Below are positions 1 through 13,096 of a stretch of 64,000 nt of DNA, piece by piece. The notes beneath the pieces are model-generated. The model searched no databases. It worked only from the letters and a program-made list of their open reading frames with translations, and was not told the DNA's origin. Origin of the DNA: Rhizophagus irregularis (taxonomy: Eukaryota > Glomeromycota > Glomeromycetes > Glomerales > Glomeraceae); the NCBI RefSeq assembly GCF_026210795.1, contig NC_089444.1, positions 124,001-188,000 of the forward strand, written 5' to 3'. The stretch's first letter is position 1. Every line of letters begins with the position of its first letter. The position numbers and the translations under genes are program-made.

Positions 1-810
1 CCTAGGGGTTTAGGCAAGATGGCGTTCTGCCGAAAAGCGAAATTCTGCCGAAACTATATTAAAGTTATATTAAAAAACTGGCGAAACTTTGGAGAAAGGT
101 AAAACTGCCGAAACTTATTATAAATGCCAAAACTGCTGAAACTCTGCCGAAACTATAATAAATCTATAGTAAAATTTTGATGAAACTAATCGTAGGATTT
201 TGAAGAGGTTTAGATAAGCAACCTTAATTTTAATAATAAAATAATTTTGTCATTTTGTCATGTCGAAATGTCAAAATTATTTTTACCATTTTGACAATGG
301 CCTTTTTATTTTCAGCAAGCAACTTTAGCTGTCACGTGTTTTTTGATAACTTTATCCAAAATATTGAAAAGCGCCAGTCCGTTGGAGTATAATATGTTTT
401 GTTGTAAATAGTTGACGAAGTCTTCAGTAATTAAGCTTTCGTCGTAGACTCTTTCCATCATAAAAGTTATTATTTAATAATCTTGAAGTCAAATAATTGT
501 CTTCATATTATTATTACTTAGCTTGCATCGTTATAGTACGTTCTGTCTTTTTAGTTCCATTTTTGCGTACTTTCAGTTCAACTTTTGTTGTCCTGCCTAC
601 ACGTTAAGGATTTTGCCAAAACTCAAAAATAAAAAAATTACTAATACTATAGCGAAGGGGTAATAGAATAGTGTATTTAAGAAGTAAAATAATAAAACTT
701 AAAGAAAATAAAGTGAAAAATAAAAGTTTATAATAAAGAAAATTTTTTTTTAAAAAAAAATGGTCATGAACGTGACCGGAAAGAGTTTTTCAATTAATTA
801 TATTCTAATA

Positions 811-841
<31 letters not shown>

Positions 842-871
842 GATGGTATTTACTAAATAAGCAAAAACATA
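1..871. other. Non-coding repeats at window start
   Basis: No gene is seen. Bases 1-190 carry degenerate copies of a CTGCCGAAAC motif. Bases 223-326 match the small inverted-repeat element at 49195-49356, missing most of its left end. A (TA)n run lies at about 815-841, just before the 1.43-kb element. The rest is AT-rich sequence with no feature I can name. Confidence 0.6.
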
Positions 872-2298
872 TGGGCCGATCCTTGGAATCTAATTTTTTT
901 ACACAAAAATAATTTTATTAAAGCAAATATAAATTATCATTTATATAAGAATAATAAATTTATACTAGATAATGCAAAAAAAACCAATTAATTATATAAT
1001 TTTTAATTTTTTTTAATATAAGATATCATTAAAATTTAAAAGATCAAATATAACTCTTATGACAAAATCATTGATAATTTTTCGTAGAAATAAGCTATAC
1101 AAATAAATTTACATTTATTTGAAAGAGAAAATCGAGATCTATCTAATGAATCTAAAATCAAGTGAATTGAATCACTAGTTGTTCAGTAATCACGTTCAGT
1201 ATGTTTATTGAATTTTATCTAAATTTGATCATTAATTACTTCACATGTAGTGATTCAATTTGAATGATCTTTGCTCCCTAAGGTGATGCCAACTTTTATC
1301 TTTAAAATAAATTTAAAATAATTCGTTTAATATATGTAGATGTTTAGGAATCATCAATTATATTATTAATATAAAATTTTATAAGTTTGATAAAATCTGA
1401 TATAAAAAAATTTATTAAATACCTGTAGATGCAAGCTACACGAATGAAATTATATTCATTTGAAAGAGAAAATTGAGGTCTATCTAATAAGCCTAAAATC
1501 GAACGAATTGAATCACTGGATTGTGAATAATTACGTCTAATATATTTATTTTTAATTTTTAAATTTGATTTGACTTTGATCGTTAATTACGCCTCATCCA
1601 GTAATCCAATTTTCCTGATCTTTGATTCTTACGATAGAGCAAATTCTCAGCTTTCAAATGAATGTAAAATGATGACGTTAGCATATCTTTGGGAATAATA
1701 ATGCACGATTTTGTCACCTGCATAAAGTCCGATCTGAAAATTTTATTTCTTACCAAAAAATGCTTTCATAAAAGAATCCCAAATTCTTTTACTTTATTTA
1801 AAAGATTTTATTTGCCATTTAAGGATTTTAGTAGAATAAATCTAATAAAATAATTTTAAAAGATAAAAAACAAATATATAATTAGTTATTTTGAAAAAAA
1901 AGAATATCTTATTATTCATTTTACAACTATTTTACATCATAATTATTTTTTATTTGCATGTATTTTTTACAAAGAAAAAACAATAAATTAAAGCTAAAAA
2001 TTATGAAAAAATATGTCTTATCTATGTATATAAAATATTAAGTTTTTTCTTTTACTTACCACTTAAAAATAACTGCTATATTTGCTTATAAACTTTTTTG
2101 TCATATTTAATAAAAGTGAATAGAAAAATGATGGAAAAGTGATGGGCAGTGATGGGGAAAAAGAAGTGGTTATTACCGTTATTTTTGAATATTGATTAAA
2201 AAAAATTTTTTTATTTTTTATTAAATCTGAGTTACATAAATATGTAACACATATTTAATTTAGATTTGTGTAATGTTAATATTCCAAAAATCGGCACA
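872..2298. mobile_element. 1.43-kb TA-flanked non-autonomous DNA transposon, copy 1
   Basis: The ends are TGGGCCGATCCTTGGAAT and, inverted, TGTGCCGATTTTTGGAAT. TA lies on both sides (870-871 and 2299-2300). A second copy starts at 35287 and ends at 42872, and the two align closely over nearly the whole length, which fixes the boundaries. Copy 1 lacks about 45 bp near its right end (between TTAAT and ATTCC) that copy 2 retains (42811-42855). There is no open reading frame. Internally there is a direct duplication: roughly 1090-1290 and 1430-1650 are divergent copies of one module with a shared GATCTATCTAAT-like core and a TGAATCACT motif. The TA target suggests Tc1/mariner-type mobilisation, but no transposase is linked to it. 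Confidence 0.8.
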
Positions 2299-2300
2299 TA

Positions 2301-3801
2301 TGAAGTAAATTATATTAAATTCTCATTGCTAATCATATAACCCATTTTTTTTGATGAAAAATTTTTAGTAAAAATTTATTAAATAATGGTTTTAATTGCA
2401 AAAAAAAACTCCACTTTTATCTTGGAAGAAATCAAATATTTTATAGTAAACTTATCAGATGAAGAGTTTATTAGTTTTATAGATTTGGCTTTGAAATACT
2501 TTTAAAATATTAATACAATTGAAATATCCTAAGTTTTCTCAAAATATGATACAATAATATTTACTTTACAACAAAAATACATTGAAAAGGTTACAATCTA
2601 TTACAATTCTTAAGCTAATAAATAAAGATAAGTTTGAAGACTTTTTATTTTTTATATATAAGTTTGCTATTACTTGCAAATGTTTTTTGAAGTATAAATT
2701 CAAATAACTTTTAGAAAAAAGTCAGCTGACTTAGATATTTCAATAAAATCATCTAATAAATAATTAACTAATTATTCAGAAATTTTTATTAACATTATAT
2801 GAAAATTATTAATACTAATTACAGGATATGTAAATTGCATTATTAATAAAGAAATTAGATATAACAGCATGCCATTTATCTTAAAAGTAAAAAACAAATA
2901 GATTAATTATATTGAGATGAAATTATAAAATGTAGATAACAATGATAGTAAGCCAAACTTTTTCACTTTTTTTAAATTTAATTAGCAGAAAAAGTAATAG
3001 CAATTCCAGTAAATCTTTTAAGTATAATGTTAAGAAATATTAGTTACACACTTTAAAGAAAAAAATTTCTACTATTATGATTAAATACAAAGCTATCCTT
3101 AAAAACAATATCCAAAAAATAATAATATAATGTTTTTCCAATTATTATTGTGCTTTTTTAATTTTTTTTTTTCAGTTTTAGGTTTTGTCTTACAATTACA
3201 GTAAGTTTTTTAAAGTACTTACAGGTGTAAACTAGGAAAAACTAGAAAGTTTTTCTAAGAAAATTTGTTACAAATAAGATTTATTTCTCTAGTTAAAATT
3301 TGTGCATATATGGATCTTAGTCTTAAGATAATGAATAGTTTTTTATTTATTTATTTATTTTTTTTGCTACAGCACATATAGATCTTTATTAAGATTTGAA
3401 AAAAAAGTTCATACAACTTTACTGAAACTAATAAATTTGAAATGACTAAGCCATGAATTTGCCACAAATTTGTCATCTAGCCGTGGGTAGTAAAATTGCA
3501 GCAATTATGTTACTTCTTACTTAATGTAACTGCAGCAGTTCGTATCAAACTGTTAGGTAGAAGACTGGTACAGTATACATTAAAGAATCGCAGCAAATGG
3601 AAATTACGATTAGGTAGAAGTTACGTTGAATTTAGGTCACAATTAAGAAACCATTTATATATTTATTTACGTAATTTTCATAATTATAATTTACTATTAT
3701 GCATTACATTAAAATTTTTATACAATAAAATTTTCAGATGATTACTAGTAAATTGCTATTTTCTAGGTTCCTTTTCTCAGCCCTTTTTTTGCCACAGAAG
3801 T
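2301..3801. other. Gene-free AT-rich spacer
   Basis: I see no gene, convincing repeat or RNA here. Short open frames, including one at 3496-3741, have no recognisable domain and biased AT-driven composition, so they are not called. Confidence 0.5.
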
Positions 3802-3804
3802 TCT

Positions 3805-4083
3805 CACTGGTAAAAAAATGATTTATCCTACACATATCTTACACATATTGGGTACTCAAAATGTAGAAAATTATACACAAATAATACACATATCATACAC
3901 ATATCGGGTACTAATATATATATCATACATATATCAGGTACCTGATAGGTATACTATATATATAAGTACCCGATATGTGTATGATATGTGTATTATTTGT
4001 GTATGATTTTCTACATTTTGAGTACCCGATATATGTAAGATATATGTAGGATATGTGTAGGATAGACCATTTTTTTACCAGTG
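3805..4083. mobile_element. Palindromic miniature inverted-repeat element (CACTG ends)
   Basis: The two halves are near-perfect reverse complements for almost the whole 279 bp. The ends read CACTGGTAAAAAAATG and CATTTTTTTACCAGTG, flanked by TCT on both sides (3802-3804, 4084-4086). CACTG/CAGTG ends with a 3-bp duplication are typical of the CACTA superfamily, so this could be a non-autonomous CACTA-type foldback; that assignment is inference. The arms contain repeated TACACATATC and GGGTAC motifs. The short frame through it only reads the palindrome. Confidence 0.75.
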
Positions 4084-4239
4084 TCTACTACAAAGTTTAA
4101 TAAAAATAGAATCCATGCGCACCCAATAGATCCAGTATTTTAAAATCAGAATTAGTTTCCTATATAAAAAAATTAAAAAAGGATAATATTTAATTTACTG
4201 TTACTGTAATACAACTTTTTTTAATAAAGTTTTTGAACG

Positions 4240-5060
4240 AAAACTTACCGCAGGGATCTGAAATTATAAAGTAGTACAAGAATAACTATTAACAGATCTT
4301 TGCCATAATTGAGATATTAGGTTGTGATGGTTGTGGTAAATAGATTAACGATAGAATGGGAATTGAGATTGGCTTGACCATTCTAATTTTCAGAATTAGA
4401 ACTAAGAACTACGGTACTGGGTTAAATTACAAGTCCGAGTTGATGATTTTCTAACACATGATGAGTTAAGATCTCAAACCAAGTCTAAATTGATACCTGA
4501 GTTAACCTGTAATAAACCTATAAAATAAAAAAACATTCTTAATATCAATTTGTCTTTCCTCATATTCACCACTATTCCATGAGTCCAAACCGATTCCTAC
4601 AAAAAAAGAGAAATAACGTTAGTAAACATTTTTACCAAAATATTTAAGAAAAAACCAAATGTCCAATATTTACTGTACACAATCCAGCAGTCTGAGCTGA
4701 TTCTACCCAGGAGTCTAAGCTGATTTCTACAAAAAAAAAAGAAAAAGAATGTTAGAAGCATTCTTAGATTTTTTTTTAAAAAAAATACGAATTTCATCTT
4801 CCCTGTTATATATACCATATCATATCAGAGAGTTTACAGACTGGTTCCTACAAAAAAACCCATGATAGTAAAGAGAAAGTTATGAAAAAAAATAAATATA
4901 AAAAAAAATAAAATAAAAATGTAAAAAAATACACATCAAGGCCGAAATTCAAGGATGTTCCTAAAAAAAAGAAAAGGAAGTAAGGAACATTAATAAACGT
5001 TCTTAAATCTAAAAAATAAAATAAAATAAAAATATAAGAAAATACTTACATTCTAAAGTC
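4240..5060 (-). repeat. Decayed array of exon-like cassettes with splice signals
   Basis: On the minus strand, short segments follow T-rich CTTTTTTTGTAG or TTTTTTAG 3' splice-like sites and are followed by GT donors. Examples end near 4602, 4732, 4852 and 4965. Segment starts share a GAATCGGTTTGGA-like sequence. The same design is much clearer at 37810-39260. Here units are degenerate and some donors are weak (GTGAAT, GTATAT). Confidence 0.55.
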
Positions 5061-6378
5061 AAAATTCATAAAAAAAATGACTGTCCAATTTTTTTAAAAA
5101 AATTGAAAATCAGACTTAAAATATAAATAAACTATTTTAAACTTTTTTAAGCTATTAAGTCTAGAATTGCATAAATCTAATCACGATAATCAAAATTTTT
5201 GACTAAGCTATTTTTGATTAATACACCTTCACCGCATTAATCATCACAGCCTAATTATCATATTGTATAATATTTATGCATTGATGTAACAATTAGATCA
5301 TCTTAATCTTTTTTCAAAGCTAATTTATATATGATCAGTAACTTCTCACGCTTTTTTTTCCATAATCTCTAGTTTCTTCCTACGTTCTCTTTAGTACATT
5401 AATTATTGAGGAACTTTTTTTTATTTTTTAAAGTTTTTCAATTGAATTCAAGATATTTTTTTAATTTTTTTTTTAAAAGTTTGTCAAATATAATTTTTTG
5501 AAAAGTTTCAACACGAAATTTCGGTATGTGCATTTTTTTTTTATTTTTTATCTCTCTTTAAATGAACATTATTAACATTTTGCATTTTTCAGGTAGTTCT
5601 TTAGATGTGAAATTTTGGTAAATACATTATCTATTTTTATTTTTTAATTCCGTCTTCTAATGTTTAAAAAAAGAAACATTTTATTGATGTTTCTTTATTT
5701 TCTTTTTGCAGGATTCGGGTTCAAGAGTTCATTTCCTTTTTTTTGATGATTAGTTTTTTAGGTTTTTGGATTCACAAGTTAAAATTAATGTTATCAGGTA
5801 TATATCAGGTACCAGATATGCATAAGATATATATAATATACGTGCATGATATTTGGTAATTATACACATATCGGGTACCCAATATGTGTATTATTAATGC
5901 TGAAATTCGGTCATACATCTTACAAGTATCATGCATATATTACACATATATCAGGTAGTGAAATGTCAGTTACATATCATCTATTTATTATGCACCCGAT
6001 ATATTATGATACATATTATATAGATATCATATAGATATCATATAGATATCGTATAAATATTGGATTTTGTATTAATACTAGTAAATTTATAATATAATTC
6101 AGGCAAAAATTATAAAATGGAATCATAATTTATGATTAAATATTAATTATAATTCAGGCTAAAATAAAATTTAATTATACTAAAACTTTATTAAAATTTA
6201 TATTATTTATTTATTCAATTAAAATGTAGAAATATTACAAAAAAGAAATCATATTCTATGTAAAATCAATTAAAGTTGAATACTATAAATGAAATAAATA
6301 TATATACTTTATAGTTGAAGTAGCATGATAATGAAGTCACCTGTTTGCTTATTTTCATTATATCTGTTTAATTTATAA
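5061..6378. other. Spacer with GGTACC/ATATCGGGTAC repeats
   Basis: 5061-5785 is T-rich with no gene. About 5795-6060 carries the TACACATATCGGGTACC and TATATCAGGTAC motifs of the palindromic element at 3805-4083, without its CACTG ends, so it is probably a decayed relative. 6061-6378 holds nothing recognisable. Confidence 0.5.
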
Positions 6379-6790
6379 CATCGGGAAATTTTTTGGGGTG
6401 CAGATCTGTGCAGATCTGCAGGTGACATTTTTGCGCAGATCTGCGACCCTGTCGGCAGTCTTTGGAAAAAAAAATTCATCAAAAACTGCGCAGAATTTCA
6501 AGAAACAAAATTCTGCGAAAATTTTTAAAAAACAAATAATGAAATTCTGCGAAGATTATAAAAAAACAAATAACGAAATTCTGCGAAGATTTTTAAAAAA
6601 TAAATATTCGAAATAATTCAAATATATTTAATTTCACTGATCATCACAATTATTACAAACAATTTTATATATAGTAATTTATTTAATATGTAATTTATTT
6701 AATAAAATATATTCAAAAAAAATTGAAGAATTTCAAATACAAATTTCCGAATTCTGAAAATTAATGTAATACGAAGAAATTCGACGAATG

Positions 6791-8597
6791 TTAAGAGAAT
6801 TTCGAATCTAAACTCTTGAGCTGTAAATTTTTTTGATTTAGATTAGTAAAATAAATTAACGTGGTGTAAAAATCATTATATACCAGATAATAACTTTGAC
6901 TTACTAATTCTTCGTAACTACTACTATTACCATCATCAGCATCGCTTGATTCTTCGATTATAGACGAAATCTCTGGACTTTGTTCTGAATCTTCTTTCGC
7001 CGCTAACTCCTGCAACAAACGCGGAGTTACAGTAACTTTATTTTTGATCGATTGCTGATAATTGATTATACATTAATATTTGCGAAATATTTTAAAATTT
7101 TTAACTTCAAAGTACTGATGAACGTTATTATTACCATAAGAAAATCAACTCTCTTTAAAACTAACTTGTCGTTGCATTTAATCCCAGGGCTACTGGGATT
7201 TAAGATAATATCGCAGATGGTGAGTACATAAACCCAGTGTTCTGGAGGAAGCTCACTGCCTTCGTATGATTTGAAAACAGAAGAGGTTATTTTCGTGAGA
7301 ATACCTTGATTTTCGAAAAGTTCTCGATATGCTTTTCGCGGTTTTGCACTTTTTTTCCATTCGGCAATCTTTTTAGAGGACGCACTGCTATCCACACGTT
7401 CTAACTTCTGCTCACCGAAGTTAGAAAACATAGTATTTTGAATATTTGCCGCTAAATCATTTCGCTTGCTTCGGCATTTGTTTTTTATCTTAATAATCAA
7501 ATAATTTCGGATTATTATTATTATTATTATTATTGATTATTATTAATGATTTCACGTACTTCTGGTAATAACTTTGATTCGAATAGGGAAACCCACGTAT
7601 TTCTTCTGAGATTTTCAATATAATGACTGGCATGTTCAGCGAGGTATTTCTCTAAAGCTTCACGGTATTCCGTATCTGAGGGAAATAGGATCTTCGGAAT
7701 AAGTTCTTTGGACACCTTTTTATATGCGCGCTGTAAAGATAATCAGTTATTTTTAAATATCTTGAGATCAAATAAAGTTGCTAAATCTATTAAAGTAACT
7801 TACGTTCCAAAATTCATCCGAAAGCTCGTCGACCACCACAAGTCTCTGTATCGTTTGAGAATCTAATCATTGTTGCTCACTAATACGTCGGCACAATCGA
7901 TATATTGAAGTGATTTTTTTGTCTAATAATTTCATAGTATAGTTGAATTTCTCGATTGTAAGGTAACGTTTGTCACGTTCTTCGAAGTTACAATATTCAT
8001 CATCAATTTGCATAGGTGTGATAGGTGTAGAAGCTCTGATAGGTATGGGTGCTCTGATAGGTGTAGAAGTTCTTCAGTTTGAATCATCATCGGGTTTAGT
8101 TGGAGAATTTTCAAGATTTCTTGTTGAATTATTACCAACAATGGGCGTTAATGATCTACCCCGATTTTTTTTTGGCTTGCCACTTTTGATACTTTTTGTA
8201 GGATTATTGGATGTTGAAGACTTGAGAATTTCATCTGGAACAACCAACACGAACGGTCCTTCGGTATGGGTGTTGAAGTTAAAATATTATCGTAATCAGG
8301 GCTAGTACGAGTTTTAGTATAAGATGTTGAAGCTGAAGCATTATCATCAACATTTCCTGTATCTTGTGATGATACATCATCAGCTGTTGGTGTCGATTGA
8401 ACAAGCGAAGATTAATTATAATATTAAATTAATGTAAGAAATGCAATTCCTTGACGGACTGTACCTGATAAAATTTGAGATAATATATTTCCAGTTTTTT
8501 GAGAAGCTTCATCTTTTTTTTCCGGACTATTATAGGAAACTTTCATTTTTTTCTTTGCATTTTTTCCAGTTTTTTTCTTAGTATTTTTCGTTGACAT
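6791..8597 (-). pseudogene. Companion gene of the Plavaka-like element, unknown function
   Basis: The start ATG is at 8597. Exon 1 (to 8465) encodes a lysine-rich N-terminus (STKNTKKKTGKNAKKKMKV), ending at GTACAG. Downstream frames encode a Ser/Thr-rich linker, then RAYKKVSKELIPKILFPS (about 7715) and the 7066-7500 block with YVLTICDIILNPSSPG, then an acidic tail (6791-7018: ESSDADDG). A (TAA)n microsatellite at 7515-7535 puts a stop after EIINNNQ, and other frames are broken between 7860 and 8400. I do not recognise a named domain. The divergent arrangement with the transposase, and a shared 600-bp spacer with 45-50-bp tandem repeats, suggest a regulatory or DNA-binding partner encoded by the element; that is inference. 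Confidence 0.5.
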
Positions 8598-8606
8598 TAT
8601 TAACAA

Positions 8607-9201
8607 CTAATTTAGAAAATTGTATAGGAAAAAATATACTTAAAATTTACGAAACAATTTAAATAAAAAATTGATTACCGAAATCGATAAAAAAATCCAA
8701 AATCTATAAATTAAATAATTTAATTATCAGTAAAAATATTAATTAAAATGATTAAAATCTGTAAATTAAAATGATTAAAATTTAAAAATAGAAATAGTTA
8801 AAAATCTGTAAATTAAAATGATTAAAATTTAAAAATAGAAATAGTTAAAAATCTGTAAATTAAAATGATTAAAATTAAATAAAATAATTAAGAAATCTGC
8901 AAATTAAAATGATTAAAATTTAAAAATAGAATGATTAAAAATCTGTAAATTAAAATGATTGAACCCCTGCGCCAAAAATGTAAAAAAATCAAAAAAAAAA
9001 AAAAATTGAGAATTCACACAAACGAAAGAAATATCAAATTCTTCATTAAAATTCGCAAATTCACAAAATTTATAATTTCACATTAATTAAAATAATCATT
9101 AATAAAATCACTAAAATTCGCTTAAAATTAGCAAAGAACAAATAAAAACAAATATTTACTATACCGCAAATAAATCCTCATAAATTGTTCTTCAAATAAA
9201 A
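8607..9201. repeat. Divergent promoter region with tandem repeat
   Basis: This is the spacer between the two Plavaka-element genes. About 8740-8960 is a tandem repeat of a 45-50-bp unit built on AAATCTGTAAATTAAAATG, four to five copies with small deletions. The remaining sequence is AT-rich and presumably holds both promoters. Confidence 0.65.
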
Positions 9202-12200
9202 ATGGTTAGATATCAATGCCAAATTTGTAAAAGAGAATTTTCAACTTACTGCGGTTTAAAACAACATGCCAATGCTAAACATCACGGGAAAATGAGATCC
9301 CCCCAACTAAATGAGTCACCAGTACAGCAAAGATCTTTGTTGCAGCCATTAAGAGAAATGATAAGATCAGAACATGATGCAGAACTTTGGAGCACGTCAA
9401 TTATTATGCCAAACCCAACTACTTCGCAAGAAAAGCTTACATCACAGGATGATGATGATGAGATAAAGCAATTTGAACCTTCATCTCAAGATGAAGACTT
9501 AGTAAATATTGCAGATGAGTTAGAAGATGAACCACGTTATCATTTGCGAAAAAGGTTACAATCAGAAGAGAGGGTCGAAGCAAATTTTGAAGAATCGGAA
9601 GCAGAATCAGAATTAGTAAACTTTGAAGATACTGAATTCATTGATCCTGAAGACCTTCAGGGTGCGTCATTAGATGATGCCATAGATGTAGTTGATGGAA
9701 AACCCACACCAGAGCGCAAAGTAAAATGGCCGAATGATGCATATCGCGACTTTTTGGAGTTGATAGTAGAGGGTAATATCTCTAATAAGATAGGTGATAA
9801 AATAATAAAGTTTTTCAACAAACATAGTAATTTAGACAAATCACCATTGCCAAGTTCAACGAAAAATGGCAAGGATTATCTTAATCAAATAAATTCACCT
9901 TTGATAGACTTTAAAGAAAAGGTTGTTGCGACCTATAATGAAATTAATTTTACCCTCTACTATCGCCCACTTTTTCGTGCTATTCAAGCTCTTCTGCAAC
10001 GACCGGAAGTAGCCAATAACTTCGTCCATAAAGGAATCCAAAATAAAATGAAGGTCTGTATAATAATTTGATTTCCGTCTGCAATGATAAATTACATTAT
10101 TTATGCTTATTTAGTTGTTTATATTCTCAGGATGATAGAGGTGAAACAAGAATATTTGGCGAACCTTTCAAAGGTAACTGGTGGTTAGAAACCGAAAAGA
10201 ACCTTCCATGATTAAATTGACTATTGTCCATCATCTTATACTCAGACGCAACAACTTTCGATGAACTTGGAAAATCATCAGGCCATCCAGTTTTTTAACT
10301 CTTGGTAACATTCCAAATCGTGTTCGAAATTTGCCGGAGGCTAAAATTCTTTTAGGATTTCTCCCTAAAGTCCAAGATACAGGAATCAAAACAACAGAAA
10401 GTTTTCGAAGCTTACAGCATGATGTATATCATAAATGCTTCAAAATTATGCTCCAACCTTTATTAGAAAAATCTGAAGCGCTATATTTTGGAATTAATGG
10501 ACAAGTGATTACTTTCGCTGCACGGATATCTTTTTTTCTCGCAGATATGTTTGAAGCTGATGATATAACTGCGACATATAAAGGAGCGCGGTGCAAAATG
10601 CCATGCCATACTTGCATAGTTTTGCAAAGTGATCTGAACAATATGAGTCTTAAACTAGAGAACGTACCTCATAGAACTCATGAAAATATGAAGCAAGTAA
10701 TCAACGATGGCCAAGGAAAGGAGTATTCTGTGCATTCTGTTGAAAATTCCTTCTGGAAATTTCTGTAAATATCTTTATATTTCTGTAATGAATTTCAAAG
10801 ATGTAAATTTTTACGCACATATAATTTGTTTCAGAAATTTGAATATATACGAAGCCTGCGTTCCTGACCGTATGCACCATATCGATCTTGGACTCTTCAA
10901 ATACCAATTGGAATTTACACAAGATATTTTGAAGGTAGTCGGAGGAACAGAACTACAAAAAAAATTTGATGATCGACTTCGTCAGATTCCTCGCTTCCTG
11001 GGTCTTAAACTCTTACATAAATTAGGACATTTAAACGTACTTGCTGCGTCAGACTATCGTAACATAATGAAAATTACCCTTTTTGCCTTAGATGAAATTT
11101 TTGAAGGGAACGAAATAACCTGTAAAGAACTTTGCGAACTTTACGCAAAGTTTAGTAAGATGTACATAATGAGCAGGAAAGAAATGTACACTGAAGAAGA
11201 TCTGAAAATTTTTGAAGTAAGTCAAAGTTCATAAAGTCACATTGGAAATCATCAACACACTAAAGATTATCAATTATAGTCAGCAATTATTGATTGGTGC
11301 ATTGATTTCAAAAAGATCTTCTCTCCATTGTCCACTACTGACTGCAATTTTCCGAAGTTACACAGTTGGCGGTATCACGCAGGTAGGATGCTAGTAAACA
11401 TACAGTATATGATTTTATCCTAATTTATTTTGATTGTTTTCAGTGCCTGCTATTAGAAAATATGGTGCATTGAATGGGTTGTCAACGGAAACGTACGAAA
11501 CCCTCCACAAATCATATGTCAAAACCCCATATCGGTTATCAAACAGAAAAAACGTAATGAGACAATTGGTGAACGCTGTTAGTTGAATCCGACATGACTG
11601 AAATCAATTTCTTTGAAATATACATACATTTAATAATATTTTTTATAGGTAAAACACAAAGAATTGACATCTTCTGCTAAAAAAGTTATTCATCGTAAAG
11701 CCAAAGGATTTGAAAAAGTACTTTGGGAACTAACATTAGATAATATCGACCAAAAAATAAAATCGTTGAAAAAATCTGAAAATCCATCACATTCAAACTT
11801 CATTGAAGGGTTATCGCAATTAATTTCAACTTTAGATACCTTTCTGGACACATCTTCGCAGGAGTCTGAAAGTGACGAATTTTACATTAAAATTTATGAT
11901 TCAGTACACCTGGAAGATAGACATATTTTAAGAACGACAGGAGAATTCCAAGGTAAAGAATGATTCGGTAATATTGCGGTAACTCCTGCGGAAGATCAAG
12001 AGCAATACAATTCGGATGAGGGAGCTTGGTATGGAAAAGTAAGTGAATGATTAAGATTGATAAAGTGTTGTATGTCATTAATCAATTTTCTTTATAAGGT
12101 GTTGTTATTATTTAAATTCTTCCGAGGTTCTTTCAAAGAGCCATATGAACTTGCTCTGGTTCATTGGTTTGATATTATTACGGAGGAACCCGAACTGTAC

Positions 12201-12329
12201 GGGTGTCCGCAGTTGTATTACACCAAAGAATACAACACAATACCAATCGGTTCAATTAACCAAGAAGTTCATATAGTTCCAAGGTTTGGCAAAGTAAATC
12301 GTTATTTGTTAAATAAATACATGTTTTAA
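9202..12329 (+). pseudogene. Plavaka-like transposase with N-terminal C2H2 finger, broken
   Basis: The gene begins with a C2H2 zinc finger (CQICKREFSTYCGLKQHANA), followed by an acidic linker and the transposase body. Exons can be followed by GT-AG joins: 9202-10053, 10131-10766, 10834-11216, about 11281-11381, about 11444-11568, about 11650-12038, then 12100-12329. Landmarks are LYYRPLFRAIQALLQ, YSDATTFDELGKSSGHP (first catalytic Asp region), ARCKMPCHTC, PDRMHHIDLGLF (second Asp region), FPKLHSWRYH and a C-terminal block with ELALVHWFDI. Defects: two TGA stops near 10209-10224, a one-base deletion in a T run near 10297, and a TGA after GEFQGKE at 11961. All other frames join cleanly, so the gene was lost recently. 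Confidence 0.75.
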
Positions 12330-12850
12330 AAATTACTGGAAAACTTTAACGAAAGTAAAGTCAGAAAGTTTAAAAAATAAAATTTGTAAATTTGTTGAAA
12401 AACTTTAACGAAAGTATTAAAAAAAAACTATTAAAAAACTTTAGCGAAAATAAATTGTCAACAGAAATGATCGAAAAGCTTAATTAAGCTTAATTACTAA
12501 TTGAAATCGAAAAGTTTAATTAGTTAGTTACTCAAAGTTTAAACGCAATTATAAACCCGCAATTTTGAGTTAAAGAATTTTGCAGAGTTTCGCAAAAAAA
12601 AAGGACAAAAAGCGAAGATTTGCTATTTCGCAGAACTTCGCAAAACAGGTATGTTTTGAATTTTCTGTTAAATGAAATTCTGCAAAATTGCAGAATTTTG
12701 CTGATTTTATAGATAAAAATATTCAATTATCTGCGAAGTTGCAAAGTTTGCAGAACTTCGCAGTAATACACAAAAAATGACAAAAAAAAAGCGGAGATCT
12801 GCTAATTTTACAGATCTCTGCAGTTCTGCACCCCAAAAAATTTCCCGATG

Positions 12851-13094
12851 AAAGAAAAAATGTTAGTGTGTTAGTAAGAGAAAAGGAGCATTAATAAAAA
12901 AGTTATTAGTAGAAAAATATCAGTAGAAACATTAGTAAGAAAAAAGAAATAGAAAATGCTATTAGTAGGATAACGTTAATGAAAATATAAAATATATTAG
13001 TAGGAGATAACATTAATAGAAAATGTTTAGTAGAAACGTTAGTAGGAATTTCAGTAGAAGAAAAGAAATGATAGAAAAGAAGAAAAAATGTTAG
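12851..13094. repeat. Purine-rich GTTAGTA tandem repeat, left part
   Basis: This is degenerate tandem sequence built on GTTAGTAGAA and GAAAAGAAAG motifs. It is the same satellite as 15588-15985; the Tigger element at 13097-15585 was inserted into it. Confidence 0.7.
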
Positions 13095-13096
13095 TA

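Larger units (their letters stand above)
6379..12850. mobile_element. Plavaka-like (KDZ/CACTA-related) DNA transposon
   Basis: The ends are a 26-bp perfect inverted repeat beginning CATCGGGAAATTTTTTGGGG (6379-6404 and 12825-12850). Subterminal DNA on both sides is full of CAGATCTGC and CTGCGAAG repeats (about 6400-6600 and 12550-12830). Inside are two divergent genes: a zinc-finger transposase (+, from 9202) and a multi-exon companion gene (-, from 8597). The transposase has the PDRMHHIDLGL block typical of Plavaka-type transposases. The direct flanks show at most an AA duplication. Both genes are broken, so this copy is probably dead as an autonomous element but may still be mobilised through its intact ends. 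Confidence 0.8.

Noticed and set aside
3818-4006. 62-codon frame with Tyr/Ile repeats
   Set aside because: It is the translated palindromic miniature element, with symmetrical composition.
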